This document shows positions 21,639-32,790 of a DNA stretch of 64,000 nt, piece after piece. The notes under the pieces are model-generated. The model saw only the letters and a program-made list of their open reading frames with translations, made no database searches and was not told the DNA's origin. The number at the start of each line of letters is the position of its first letter. Position 1 is the stretch's first letter. Position numbers and translations under genes: made by a program. The DNA is from Thalassia testudinum (Eukaryota > Streptophyta > Magnoliopsida > Alismatales > Hydrocharitaceae), in assembly GCA_037157565.1 (NCBI GenBank), contig JAZHRO010000063.1:158088501-158152500 (forward strand), read 5' to 3'.

Positions 21639-23383
21639 AGATGCGAAAATAAGCGTGATTTGTAATTAAGGTTTTAAAGTTGCTGTAACACACGAATTCG
21701 CATACGCTTTTAAATTTATATTCCTAGATAGGGGAGTATCTAGGGTCGTCTAAGGAGGCAATATGCTTGCAAATCAACTCTCTTGCTTAGAAAATAAATC
21801 TCAACTTTCTTTTCGGTATTTTAAATATATAATTTTTTTAGTTTTGGAATAATGAGGGCAAAATGCAAATTGTGACAAAAAAGTAACTAACACCTATATT
21901 TACTATGCTAAAACTTAAGAGATAAATATGACCCCTCGCTAAGCTCACTATAGGCAAGTGAAGGCCCAGAGTAATTAGGAAGTGAAAGTGAAACAAGTGC
22001 TAGAATAAAGACAAGTAATTGACACAAGAAATTAAAAAGAAGATAATTTAATTTAGTAGAATTTGTGTTCTTTTACAAAGACAAGTAGAGGAATGCTTCT
22101 ACTAGAAATGGAAAATATAAAAGCAATAGAAGAAACACAAATCCTCTTGCATAATCTGGTGAAGAAGGGAGTCTTCTTGCTCCAAGCCTAGCTGCTCCTT
22201 GGCTTGAAAAGAGGGTCACCTTCTTCTCCTTCCTTGAAAGCTCCTTCAAGGTGGATACTCTCCACCTCAATTCTTTCCTCCAAGGGTGGGCATGCACCAC
22301 CCTCAAGCTCTCCTCCAAGGTGGCATGGACCACCTTCAAGACCTCCTCCAAAGGTCTTCCTTGCCTGGCTCCTCCTTTGGCTAGCATGGGCACAAGAGAG
22401 AAGGGAAGAGGGGAAGGCACCAAGGGGATAGAATATCCCCTTAATCTTCTTCTTCTTCTTTTCTCTTGGGAGTGGGCTTTAGGTAGAGTATGAGAGGAAT
22501 TTTGTTAGCCAAGGATGGGTTGTAAGGTGGTGGGTGGTGGACTTTTTGTAGGGTAGGATGAGGGGTTAAGGTGACTCTTGAGATGGATGGCTAAAATGGG
22601 AAGATGGAGGTAGTTAGGTGATCCTAGGGCTAATGAGAGTTGGCACCACCTAAGGGATGTAAGGGGGGTAGTTATGGGTGGCCAAGAGTCACCTAAAAGT
22701 GGCGCCAACCATGGAGAGGTGCCATGGGTTGGCGCCAACTTCTAGGCTTCTAGAAGAGGGTTGAGGTGGATGGTGGAGATGGCTTGGAAGGGTTATGTGT
22801 AGGGTGGATATGGGGGTTGAAGTTGGCGCCAAAAGGGAGGTGGTTAGGGTTAGCTTTGGCGCCAACTTTAGGTGTCTTTTGGTGGTTAGTTGAGGGGTGA
22901 AAGGTGGTGAAGAGGTGGCACCAAAATGAGTTGGGTGGAGCTAGGTTAAGTAGGCTTAGGTGGACTTGGAGTGGAAGGTTATTTAGGTGGAGTTAGCTAG
23001 GGTTAAGTTGAAGGTGGAGGATGGCCAACGAGCTAGATGTTAGCTAAGCTAAGCTAAGATAATCTAAATGTTACCTAAGCTAAGCCAAGCTAGGCTAGCT
23101 TAGCTAGCTATGGAGTAGAGGAGTATGCTTGTGGAATTTAGGGTTTGAGGAGAGGAGCTGGATATGCAGAGTCTGGAGTTGAATTGGAGCTGGCAGCTAC
23201 TGAAGAGGTCAACATGGGGCTACTCTAGCTGGCTTAGCTTGCTAGTTCTTTACTAGCTATTAAGCCAGGATAAAGTGAGCTGGCTTCTGTTGAATGGAGC
23301 TGAGGTAAGTTGGGTCTGGTGCTCCTAGGAAGGATTGAGCTGGTTGAGATAGCTAAGGTAGCTTAAGTCAACTAAGTTGAGCT

Positions 23384-25118
23384 TGAAGGTTCGGCCCTAC
23401 CAGGAGGGGTGACTTAATAAAATGCGGAAATAAAATATAAAGCAATCTCACAAAAAAATCAATCGCACAAGTACACAAAGATTTTTAGGTGGAAACCCAA
23501 ACCGGGTGAAAACCACCACCTAACCCTTTCGAGTTAGGATTTTCCGATCAACCTAGTTGATCAAAATCCACTAAACCGAATCACTTAAAACGAGGGTGAT
23601 TCAACCTCAATACAACCACGCTACAAGTACGAGGGTAGCGTTCCTCAACCCCTTCTCTCCACGAGAAGGATTTTGTCCCACGAAGGAGACGGGAATTCGC
23701 AAAGCGAATACCCAACCAAAAGACAAAGATAAAATAAACAACAAGTCCTATAGAGCCAACAAAGAAATTATGAACCTAGCTTCTATAGGAATAAGGAAAC
23801 TCCCCTTTGCAAGGAGTGCGTCGAGTTGGTGACGCGGTGCGTGTGCCACGCAACGGCGCAATCTCGCTCTCGTGAACAACGGCGGGAGAGCGGGTGCGCG
23901 AAGACTTGATGCTCTCAAGAGAATGAAACTAGAGCTTGGAGAGCAAGGGCTTCTCTTGGACACAAAAGAGTGGAACTAAGTTGCTTAGGTGTGTCTCTTG
24001 TTTCTCTTAGTGTACATCTTGTGTATCTAGGTGTGTAAAGGCTCCCCTCTATTTATAGAGGCCTTAGGAAGGCTTTGGAAGGCTTGGAAATGCTTCCATA
24101 GCCATTGGGTGCAAAGCCCAAGAGAATCAGGCCTAAATCAGGACAATGATTACACTTGACAGGGTTATCAGACGTCTAACTCTTGCATCAGACGTCTGGA
24201 AGGCCACTTTAAGACGTCTGATTTCAAGGTCAGACGTCTGATTCTATGCGGGTTTCCTCCTGACTTGAATCAGATCTAAACAGGGTTTTTGTACAAGTCC
24301 ATCAGACGACATACAGGACGTCTGGCACTATGTCTGGACATCTGAAAACCTACTTTTACTGTGGGAATTGATTTCCAAATGTTGCAATGGCTAGAAAATC
24401 TCTGAGAAGAGATTTTGGGTCAGCCGAGGCAAAACGATCAATTATCAGACGTCTGGAAAGGCCTAAGGACGTCTGATAAGGCTCTAATGGTCATATTCTT
24501 GAGTGCCTGCTACGCCACCCAACGGTCCACTAATTGGACATCTGGCAAATCCATCAGATGTCTCCTAAGACATCTGGTCTAAGGTCTGGACGTCTGATTT
24601 CATCAGACAGAACTAAGTATGTCCAGCCTAACAGTTATCAGACGTCTGAAACAACAGTCAGACGTCTTAAAATACTTTATCGGATGTCTGATTTGGGAAT
24701 TAGACGTCTGTAAGTGCTGTTTGAACGCTATATTGGTTTTCTAAGTATTCTACAGAAAACCTAAGTATCCTAGGGTTGTGCCGGTGTTCCTAGGACTACT
24801 GTTAGGGTACTTTGAGGCTCTTTAACAATATTCTAAGGAAAATAAAAAGAGATAGAAAATAAAGACAAGAGATACAAGAAAGGATTAAAAAGAATCTATC
24901 CTATTCTTCTTGTCTTCTATCTTCAATCTGTCGCTCCACGCGAACCTCCTCTATTTTCTGTCAAGCTCCTCCAATCCGTCCTGGATGCGAGCTCGAGTTC
25001 CGTCTAAACACGTCCACATTTGCAATTGACCTGAAATCTAGGACTCAAATTGCAAATGTTAAATAACACGTGTTTTGTTATCATCAAAACAAATTATCGT
25101 GGTGCTCTAGCACCAACA
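23384..25118 (-). repeat. 3' LTR of the copia element
   Basis: TG...CA bounded, same length as its partner. On the minus strand it begins TGTTGGTGCTAGAGCACCA, a hairpin with stem TGGTGCT/AGCACCA (25100-25118). It carries the AGACGTCT array and a TATA motif CTCTATAAATAGAG (24047-24060, minus strand). Plus frames at 23596-23832 recur in both LTRs only because the LTRs are homologous. Confidence 0.93.
24168..24711. repeat. AGACGTCT palindrome array in the copia 3' LTR
   Basis: About 16 copies of TCAGACGTCTGA-like palindromes, exact or with one or two changes, spaced about 20-60 bases. Several copies have lost the central CpG (ACATCT, GATGTC), as expected from methylation decay. The matching array in the other LTR is at 28020-28563. 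Palindromic repeats in the LTR have been described in maize Sireviruses. Confidence 0.85.
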
Positions 25119-25410
25119 ATCTCCCCCTTTTTGATGATGACAAAACCATAAATAATAATGCATAAAAGTCCTCCCCCTTTTTGACATTATCAAAAAGGTT
25201 TGATTGGTATTAAAATTCCTATAACTCCACCTTAAGACATGCTCTTCTATGAATTTATTTTAACAAAGGTGATATTCTCCCCCTTTTTGTAACAACAAGA
25301 TAGCTATTATTTTTCTCCCCCTTACAAAAGGAAATTTAGCTAACTTGCATCTCCCCCTTAAAAATTGACAATTAACTCATCATTTTTCATTTTTTAATTC
25401 CCCCTATCTA
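25119..25410 (-). promoter_or_regulatory. Multiple polypurine tracts of the copia element
   Basis: The tract next to the 3' LTR (25121-25132) reads AAAAAGGGGGAG on the minus strand. Similar AAGGGGGAG-type tracts recur at about 25171, 25276, 25315, 25351 and 25400: six in under 300 bases. Repeated PPT copies upstream of the 3' LTR are a reported Sirevirus trait. Confidence 0.85.
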
Positions 25411-25560
25411 AATGCTTATAAAAAGATAGGGTTAAGAATTTTACCTCACCTACCATGGCCAATAAAATGGCCCGAATGGTGGTGGTGGATGCCACATCGG
25501 ATGGGGCTCCCATCCGTAGCTTGGAGGCCCGGGCATTGGCGCCGGTCTCCAATCTGGTGG

Positions 25561-27180
25561 TCAACGTGCGGCGGGTCCGTCGTTTGTTCGCCGTTTCGTC
25601 GGTCTTCTTGTTCTCCTCCTTGGTCTACTCCTTGGTTCTCCCAACTTGAGTTGACCAGCTTTGAGCTTGTAGGTCCAGTCCTTTATGTTGTAATTATCCC
25701 TGAACCCTACAAAATAAGATTCTAATTCTTTTTTCGGTATCCAAGTGGGCTTGGATCCGGATCTGTTAGTGGGTCTCCTTGATGGAGATCCTTTCTCAAT
25801 CTTAGGGCTATAAAAATTATCTACTTTATTGATTAATTTGTTGGAGTTTTCCCTAAGACATGCAATTTCTTTTTCTATAATACTCATCTTAGTCTTTAAA
25901 TTAGAGATTTCTAACTTTAGACTATCATTTTCCTCAATCAATTTATTATTTTCATTGATGAGGTTATTATTTTCTAATAACAGGTTATTATCCTTAGGAC
26001 TAGTTTCTATGTTCTTAAGTTTTATTTCTAACCTATCATTTCCAGATTTAAGAAAACTAAGATTCTTTTTCATGCTTTTGTTTTCTATTTTTAATGATTT
26101 ACTAAGCTCAAATAGTTCATTAAAAGCTTCTTGTAAATCATAACTTACCTCATTGTCGCTGTCGTCGCTTCCGCTTTCGCTGTCGCTGTTGCTTCCTCTG
26201 GCCATGAAACCAAAGCAAGCGGTTTCTTCCTTTTCTTCTTCTTCTTCCTCCGAGCTGGAATCGTCCCAAGTGGCTTGGAACGCCTTCTTCTTAGATTTTT
26301 CCTTTTCCTTTTTCTTCTCCTTTTTGAGAAGAGGGCACTCTGGTCGTAGGTGCCCTTTCTCGTTGCAGTGGTAGCAACGTCTCGGGATTTCCTTCTTCTC
26401 CTTTTTCTCTTTCTTTAATTCCCTACAAACCTTGGAAAAATTTTTAAGTAAAATTCTAAAGTCTTCGTCGTCGGAACTTACCTCACTATCCGCGTCTCTG
26501 AAGGCGAGAGTCTTCTTCAGTTTGGGCTCCGGTGTATCCTTCTTCTTCTGCTTCAACTTTGTCTCGTAGGCCATTAGATTGCCTAGGAGATCTTCCATCT
26601 TGAGCTCCTCTACTTCGTTCGCCTCCTCGATGGCGGTGACTTTTTGTTCCCATTCCGGTCCAAGGGAACGAAGAAGCTTCCCTTGAAGCTCCCCCTTGAT
26701 GAAGGTCTTCCCTAATGCTTTCAAATTATTTACAATGAGAGTGAACCTAGTGTTCATCTCACTTAAAGACTCGTTAGGTTTCATAGAAAAAGATTCAAAT
26801 TCTTGAGAAAGTAAATTAATTTTAGATGTTTTTACCTTAGAGGTACCTTCGTGAGTTACCTCAAGTGTGTGCCAAATCTCATATGCGGTGGCGCATTGCG
26901 AGATTCTGTTGAACTCCTCCGGGCTGAGCACGCAATACAACGCGTTCATTGTTTTCGCGTTGAGAGAGAGCTCCCGGATCTGCTGCTGCGAGTATCCTCC
27001 GGCGGGTTTCTCTGGGATGTCGAAGGGGGTCTCGCACCTGGCCCAGACTGTGAAGTTGGTGGCATGAAGCCACGTCTTCATCCGCAACTTCCAGTAGGGG
27101 TAGTTGCTCCCGTCGAAGAACGGCGGACGGGTTGTGGATTGCCCCTCGAAAATCCTGCTTGTGGAACAGCTTCCCTCCAT
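25561..27180 (-). CDS. gag: Sirevirus-type copia gag polyprotein
   Basis: An intact 539-codon frame, ATG 42 bases after the primer site, stop at 25561. Gag forms the cytoplasmic particle that packages element RNA. Visible parts: N-terminal FDGSNYPYWKLRM (about residues 22-34, the DUF4219-like start of copia gags); a UBN2-type capsid region (about 75-210); a Lys-rich linker; a CCHC zinc knuckle with C269, C272, H277, C282 (CX2CX4HX4C); an acidic Ser/Glu stretch (306-345); a coiled-coil-prone segment rich in Asn/Leu/Glu (about 350-455); and a very basic Arg-rich tail (515-539). Long coiled-coil gags fit Sireviruses. No protease or pol follows; 440 non-coding bases lead to the 3' LTR. The frame has no stop despite the LTR divergence. 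Its plus-strand shadows are not genes. Confidence 0.93.
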   Translation of the reverse strand: MEGSCSTSRIFEGQSTTRPPFFDGSNYPYWKLRMKTWLHATNFTVWARCETPFDIPEKPAGGYSQQQIRELSLNAKTMNALYCVLSPEEFNRISQCATAYEIWHTLEVTHEGTSKVKTSKINLLSQEFESFSMKPNESLSEMNTRFTLIVNNLKALGKTFIKGELQGKLLRSLGPEWEQKVTAIEEANEVEELKMEDLLGNLMAYETKLKQKKKDTPEPKLKKTLAFRDADSEVSSDDEDFRILLKNFSKVCRELKKEKKEKKEIPRRCYHCNEKGHLRPECPLLKKEKKKEKEKSKKKAFQATWDDSSSEEEEEEKEETACFGFMARGSNSDSESGSDDSDNEVSYDLQEAFNELFELSKSLKIENKSMKKNLSFLKSGNDRLEIKLKNIETSPKDNNLLLENNNLINENNKLIEENDSLKLEISNLKTKMSIIEKEIACLRENSNKLINKVDNFYSPKIEKGSPSRRPTNRSGSKPTWIPKKELESYFVGFRDNYNIKDWTYKLKAGQLKLGEPRSRPRRRTRRPTKRRTNDGPAAR

Positions 27181-27221
27181 GTGATCTTTCCGCGGATGTT
27201 ACTCCTGTCGGCGGAAAACCA

Positions 27222-27233
27222 GCTCTGATACCA
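27222..27233 (-). promoter_or_regulatory. Primer binding site of the copia element (initiator tRNA-Met)
   Basis: TGGTATCAGAGC on the minus strand, the standard initiator-Met primer site of plant copia elements, two bases after the end of the 5' LTR. Confidence 0.95.
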
Positions 27234-27235
27234 AA

Positions 27236-28970
27236 TGAAGGTTCAGCCCTACCAGGAGGGGTGACTTAATAAAATGCGGAAATAAAATATAAAGCAATCT
27301 CACAAAAAAATCAATCGCACAAGTACACAAAGATTTTTAGGTGGAAACCCAAACCGGGTGAAAACCACCACCTAACCCTCTCGAGTTAGGATTTTCTGAT
27401 CAACCTAGTTGATCAAAATCCACTAAACCGAATCACTTAAAACAAGGGTGATTCAACCTCAATACAACCACGCTACAAGTATGAGGGTAGCGTTCCTCAA
27501 CCCCTTCTCTCCACAAGAAGGATTTTGTCCCACAAAGGAGACGGGAATTCGCAAAGCGAATACCCAACCAAAAGACAAAGATAAAATAAACAACAAGTGT
27601 TATAGAGCCAACAAAGAAATTATGAACCTAGCTTCTATAGGAATAAGGAAACTCCCCTTTGCAAGGAGTGCGTCTAGTTGGTGACGCGGTGCGTGTGCCA
27701 TGCAACGGCACAATGTCGCTCTCGTGAACAACGGCGGGAGAGCGGGTGCGTGAAGACTTGATGCTCTCAAGAGAATGAAACTAGAGCTTGGAGAGCAAGG
27801 GCTTCTCTTGGACACAAAAGAGTGGAACTAAGTTGCTTAGGTGTGTCTCTTGTTTCTCTTAGTGTATATCTTGTGTATCTAGGTGTGTAAAGGCTCCCCT
27901 CTATTTATAGAGGCCTTAGGAAGGCTTTGGAAGGCTTGGAAATGCTTCCATAGCCGTTGGGTGCAAAGCCCAAGAGAATCAGGCCGAAATTAGGACAATG
28001 ATTACACTTGACAGGGTTATCAGACGTCTAACTCTTGCATCAGACGTCTGGAAGGCCACTTTAAGACGTCTGATTTCAAGGTCAGACGTCTGATTCTATG
28101 CGGGTTTCCTCCTGACTTGAATCAGATCTAAACAGGGTTTTTGTACAAGTCCATCAGACGACATACAGGACGTCTGGCACTATGTCTGGACGTCTGGAAA
28201 CCTACTTTTACTGTGGGAATTGATTTCCAAACGTTGCAACGGCTAGAAAATCTCTGAGAAGAGATTTTCGATCAGCCGAGGCAAAACGGTCAATTATCAG
28301 ACGTCTGGAAAGGCCTAAGGACGTCTGATAAGGCTCTAACGGTCATATTCTTGAGTGCCTGCTAAGCCAGCCAACGGTCCACTAATTGGACGTCTGGCAA
28401 ATCCATCAGACGTCTCCTAAGACGTCTGGTCTAAGGTCTGGACGTCTGATTTGATCAGACAGAACTAAGTATGTCCAACCTAACAGTTATCAGACGTCTG
28501 AAACAACAGTCAGACATCTTAAAATACTTTATCAGACATCTGATTTGGGAATTAGACGTCTGTAAGTGTTGTTTGAATGCTATATTGGTTTTCTAAGTAT
28601 TCTACAGAAAACCTAAGTATCCTAGGGTTGTGCCGGTGTTCCTAGGACTACTGTTAGGGTACTTTGAGGCTCTTTAACAATATTCTAAGGAAAATAAAAA
28701 GAGCAAGAAAATAAAGACAAGAGATACAAGAAAGGATTAAAAAGAATCTATCATATTCTTCTTGTCTTCTATCTTCAATCTGTCACTCCACGCGAACCTC
28801 CTCTGTTTTCCGTCAAGCTCCTCCAATCCGTCCTGGATGCGAGCTCGAGTTCCGTCTAAACACGTCCACATTTGCAATTGACCTGAAATCTAGGACTCAA
28901 ATTGCAAATGTTAAATAACACGTGTTTTGTTATCATCAAAACAAATGATCGTGATGCTCTAGCACCAACA
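27236..28970 (-). repeat. 5' LTR of the copia element
   Basis: 1735 bp. The promoter candidate is CTCTATAAATAGAG at 27899-27912 (minus strand), the TATA core lying within an inverted repeat CCTCTAT/ATAGAGG; about 660 bases of R-U5 follow. The palindrome array at 28020-28563 lies upstream of it. The terminal hairpin at 28952-28970 has one C-to-T change that would keep a G-U pair in RNA. Confidence 0.93.
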
Positions 28971-28975
28971 GAGCT

Positions 28976-29554
28976 AAGCTGAGTCCCCGGGAGCTGGACT
29001 TGAGCTTTCTGAGCTAGGATGAATTCTTCTTCAACTGGCTGGAGTTGAGTGGAGCTGGATGTAGCTGGACCTGAGTTGGAGTGAACCCCAGTCAACTTAG
29101 CCGAGCTAGCTAAAGCTCCCTGTGTACTAGTGGGAGTTGAGATGAGCTAGACTCAGCTAAGTTGAGCTGGATCTAAGCTGACCTGAGCTAGGGTGAGCTA
29201 AGATGAGTTCTCTTGAGCTACCATTCATCTGAGATGAGCTAAATGGAGTTAGGATGAGCTAACCCTAGTCCAAGTGAGCTAGATTCCAGCTATGGTGAGC
29301 TGGATCAAGCTGAGTTCCAACTAGTCTGAGCTTCTTCTTCACCAGTTGCCTTCTTGAGTGCTAGGGTATTATGGATCTATATATTTGTTCATCCCTAACA
29401 CTCACAAAAACACATTAAAAAGATAAGAAAAAATGCAATGCATGCCTAACCTAGTTAATGCCTAAATGCAGCCCAAAAACCTGTTTGCGGAGAAAAACAC
29501 TAAGAGCTAGGTTTGTTTTAATGCCTAATAATGATGATAAACTAGTGTTTATCA
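28976..29554 (-). repeat. Gs2 solo LTR, U3-side arm
   Basis: The AGCT-rich block runs to about 29340, then the non-repetitive U3 start. It ends in a perfect hairpin TGATAAA/TTTATCA with loop CACTAG (29535-29554, minus strand), then the CACCC duplication. Confidence 0.88.
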
Positions 29555-29559
29555 CACCC

Positions 29560-30445
29560 CAAAGAGAGAAGATCTGCATAATTCCCGTGCTAAGTACAAT
29601 TACTATTTTGAGGCTTTCTATGGTTCAACGGGGAATTATATTTATCCCAATCATCACCCCACCCAAAATGTCCCCACCTTCCAGGAGCAATTGAAAACTT
29701 CCTTTAATAGGAGGAATTATCTGACTCAATCCTGGACCAATCCTGTTCCTCACCAATAACAAAACCTGTTTGGACAGTATGGTTCAAAATCAACATATCA
29801 ATCTAGGCCATCTCAAGAAGACATCAACGGCCAAATGTTGAAAACCCTGCAGGAGATGCAAAGAAAAACAACGAAAATAACCTGTGCTATTAATAATCTC
29901 AATGATCAATTTTGGGTCATTTCAAACTAAAGACCTGTAGGACACTCACCATCTCAGCCCACACCAAACTTTGTCAATCACAGGAACCAACATCCGGGTG
30001 GACACCAACATCAGAACCACACTGTTCAGCCTCCTATTAACTCAATATCTCAGCACCAACCTAGTTTCTATCAACAACATGCCCCCGACCTCCCAGTGAT
30101 AACCAAACTGCATATGTAGAAACATTGAGGAGTGGGAAAACCACCACTAATTTAGGGCCTTCACATCAAACTAATGAAACCCACTCTCAACCTATGTAGA
30201 TTAACTCTCCTAACCTTAATCAGGAAGAAGAAAAAGACATCCCAAAAACACTTGATTCAAATCCTACTTCTCACTCTCAAACACTACAATCCAATCTTTC
30301 TAATAAAAAATTAGAGCCCTCTCACCAAGATCTTTCGAACTTATTTGGGCAAATCAGGAAGAATATCCCCCTCCTAGATGCCACCCCTGCATTTGCTAAA
30401 TGTTTGAAAGAAAGGTTTACTACAGAAGGGCAGGCTCAGAATCTA
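29560..30445 (+). pseudogene. gag: G' gag, C-terminal part, broken
   Basis: Resumes exactly where Gs2 cut the gag: KRENLH..., then a Tyr/Asn-rich stretch with YPNHHPTQNVPTF, matching G1 10067-10800. Several in-frame stops and frame changes (for example after PVPHQ near 29756, and near 29928). No zinc knuckle is visible. It leads without a proper start into the retropepsin-like frame. Confidence 0.8.
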
Positions 30446-30451
30446 GGATGA

Positions 30452-31405
30452 ATGGTCCTTTCAAAGACAGCCAGTTCAATTTTTCAAAGCAAACTACCTT
30501 TCACAAGAAAGGACCTGGGTGCATCACCCATCTCGGTTGTCATCAATGACACCACTTTTTTTCATGCCCCTCTCGACTTAGGTACCTCCATTAATATCAT
30601 TCCCCTGATCTTATTCAAGGAATCTCAATTCGGTGATTTTAAACCTATTAAGGTTCAATTTCAATTGGAAGACCGATCTATCATTCAACCACGAGGAATT
30701 TTTGAGGATAGTATGGTCAAGGTCCGAAAGTATCTATTTCTTGTGGATTTTCTGATCCTTGACATAGAGGAACCTAAGACTCTCATTAATGTCATCCTTG
30801 GAAGACCCTTTTTGATTACCACAACAGAGAATATCAACTCTCCTTCTGGGAAAATGAATATAAGTTGCAGTAACCGGATTTTCTCATTAGATTTATTTCA
30901 AACTTCCAAGTGGTCCATTAATCATAAAATTTTTGAGGACATTGATAATACAATGGAAGTAGTTTGTGAGAAATCTTTGTTGATCAAATACTACTCAGCT
31001 TTGACCACCATGGATCAAGATTTTATTGATTCCTATTCTAAGGATGATTATGTGGTCCAAGATTTTTCAGATCAACTAGGAATTGACCTTTACTCTTTCA
31101 ATCTTCCTGATTTTTCACCAAAAACATCCACACTAACTTCACCCACCCTATATCTCATTGACTACTTTCTCCCTCCCTTTCCAATGGACTTACCACTTGA
31201 CCCACCCGACTCTGGCATTTTACATGAATTTCAACCATGGCTAGATCCGGGTCATTCTTTCACCATTCCATTTTATTTTGATCCATGTTTCTTTACCAAT
31301 CATCTTTTTATGGATCTTGAGGAAAACACATTTCCTGAGGACATTCAAGTGTCCAATTATTTACATGATTGTCCGTCTTCTGTGCATACCTTCACACCCG
31401 GCTGA
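30452..31405 (+). CDS. Retropepsin-like region of G', open frame
   Basis: 317 codons, uninterrupted. Residues 1-130 are an aspartic protease core of plant Ty3/gypsy type: LDLGTS at 41-46 is the catalytic triad region (D42) and ILGRPFL at 115-121 is the second conserved motif. Such enzymes act as dimers to cut the Gag-Pol polyprotein. DLGTS replaces the usual DLGAS (kept in G3). The remaining residues are an acidic, Pro/Phe-rich region ending VHTFTPG, conserved in G1 but of unknown role, sitting where reverse transcriptase would begin. The ATG is probably internal: the ancestral frame came from gag and upstream stops now precede it. Relic rather than a working gene. Confidence 0.75.
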   Translation: MVLSKTASSIFQSKLPFTRKDLGASPISVVINDTTFFHAPLDLGTSINIIPLILFKESQFGDFKPIKVQFQLEDRSIIQPRGIFEDSMVKVRKYLFLVDFLILDIEEPKTLINVILGRPFLITTTENINSPSGKMNISCSNRIFSLDLFQTSKWSINHKIFEDIDNTMEVVCEKSLLIKYYSALTTMDQDFIDSYSKDDYVVQDFSDQLGIDLYSFNLPDFSPKTSTLTSPTLYLIDYFLPPFPMDLPLDPPDSGILHEFQPWLDPGHSFTIPFYFDPCFFTNHLFMDLEENTFPEDIQVSNYLHDCPSSVHTFTPG

Positions 31406-32790
31406 ATGGCGTTAAAGATAACACTGGATGGGAGGTAACCCATCATTTTTTCTACTTTCTTTTTCTAGGTTTTGACCATCCTAAACCTGACCATCTTTCA
31501 CTAAGGTGATCCCTTTTCCCTCCTAATGCATGAGGACATTGCATATCATAAGCATGGGAGGGTGTTTTTAAATTTTGACGATCAATTTAGGATTTTCAAA
31601 ACCTAAATTTTTCTTTAGTCATTTTTGTTTTATTTTTCTGCTAGCATACCAAAAAAAATAAAAATGCTAAAAACTTTTTGAGGAAAATTTTGAAATCGAG
31701 ACTAAGGTTGAAAACTCACTTTTGGTACAATGGGATTTAATCTTTAACAAAATAGGGACGAGGATATGGATCTAATCATTAGAATTTCAGGGTCTATCTT
31801 TAGACTAGATTAGATATCCTTATCCAAAATTCCACCTAAACTCATGATAGTTCAGGTGACCTGATCCTCTTTTGTAATATGGAAAGTATCTAGCTTAGTT
31901 TCTGATTTAAAAATTTGCATTTCATGCAAAACCTCCTGTGTCAAATTTCACACACAAGCCAACACCTAAAATCTACTAAAAATTAGAAAAGCCCCCTTTT
32001 TGGCCTTAGTAAAAGTTTGAAGCAGATCATTAGTTTAAGTTCCCACTGTCGAGAAGGAGGAAAATGCCTCCTCCATTAAGGACGCGATGTCAGCTTGTTA
32101 CCGCCTCGACGTTGCTCCCTATCTATATTTCATATCTTTAGATGGAGCATTAAAGTGCATTTTTGCAGCTCAAGTGTCTTGGACGGTGCTCTACCCATAG
32201 TGTCGGAGCAAGAGTTGAGTTTGCTTAGAGCACCCCTTTACACTGCATTGTGTTTTAGGGTTGTGAGCTCCTAGGTGGTGTCATGGATAGTGCTATCTCG
32301 AAGTACTGGTGCCAAAGCCCCCTTGAGGATTGGCAATGGGAATGATGATCCTAACACATCTATTGTAAGACTAAGCTAAAAATAAGCATGGGAGAGAGAA
32401 AAAAAAAGTTTTAAACCAAAAACACGGCCTTATAAATGTTGGCTCTTCACAAGCACAAACAAAAGGTTTTAAAGATTATTACAAGATGCGAATTAGATTC
32501 AAGAGCCAGAAAAATCCTAAAAGCAAAAATTTCAAGTCATCTGAATTAACAAGGGGTTAATTAGTGAATTTTTTGGAGGATATATTGATCCCATTTCTAT
32601 ATAATTTTTAGATCCGAAAACAAATCTTGATGTTTATCCTTAACAAATCCTATACCTCCTATTTTTACACCAACCAAGGTCTCGTTATCTCTTTCTCCTC
32701 AAAAGTCAAAAAAATTAGATTTCCACAAAATTTCATTTTGTAAAAATTAAAGTTTTGCTAAGAGACTAGCAACAGATAAGCATGGGAGAG
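31406..32790 (+). mobile_element. 3' non-coding region and PPT of G'
   Basis: Same order as in G1: GATGGGAGGTAACCC (about 31427), ATGAGGACATTGC (about 31530), AAGCATGGGAGG (31550), the structured segment 32047-32111, a second tract (32384), the inverted repeat TTTTGCTA/TAGCAACA (32753-32774) and the terminal tract AAGCATGGGAGAG (32778-32790) abutting the 3' LTR. Confidence 0.83.

Larger units (their letters stand above)
23384..28970 (-). mobile_element. Gag-only copia element of Sirevirus type (TR-GAG-like)
   Basis: A complete 5587-bp minus-strand element: two 1735-bp LTRs (23384-25118 and 27236-28970), perfect 5-bp duplication GAGCT (23379-23383 and 28971-28975), initiator tRNA-Met primer site, multiple polypurine tracts, and a single long frame coding for gag. 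Protease, integrase, reverse transcriptase and RNase H are all absent. Gag-only copia elements (TR-GAGs) have been reported in plants. Repeated PPTs and palindromic LTR motifs are hallmarks reported for Sireviruses. By eye about 45-50 differences (near 2.7%) separate the LTRs, so this is one of the younger insertions here. Movement would need enzymes from an autonomous Sirevirus. Confidence 0.93.
21639..29554 (-). mobile_element. Reverse solo LTR Gs2 of the G family, interrupted by the copia element
   Basis: Arms 21639-23383 and 28976-29554 form one G-family LTR of about 2.32 kb in reverse, inside the gag of G'. Perfect 5-bp duplication CACCC (21634-21638 and 29555-29559). The inner end reads AGATGCG where TGATGCG is expected. 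The left arm holds in reverse the LTR tail, transcribed part (to about 22540), GGCGCC block (22620-22920) and AGCT-rich block (23030-23383). The minus frame 22073-22423 is an LTR frame without an ATG. Confidence 0.9.

Noticed and set aside
23596..23832. 78-codon frame repeated at 27448-27684, looking like a conserved small gene
   Set aside because: Both lie at the same place in the two LTRs of one copia element and are antisense to it.
24168..24711. Spaced palindromes considered as a CRISPR-like array
   Set aside because: Spacing is irregular, units are only 8-12 bases and degenerate, and the array sits inside an LTR of a plant retrotransposon.
26153..27228. Plus-strand frames opposite the copia gag (26153-26374, 26851-27228)
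   Set aside because: Shadows of the intact minus-strand gag.
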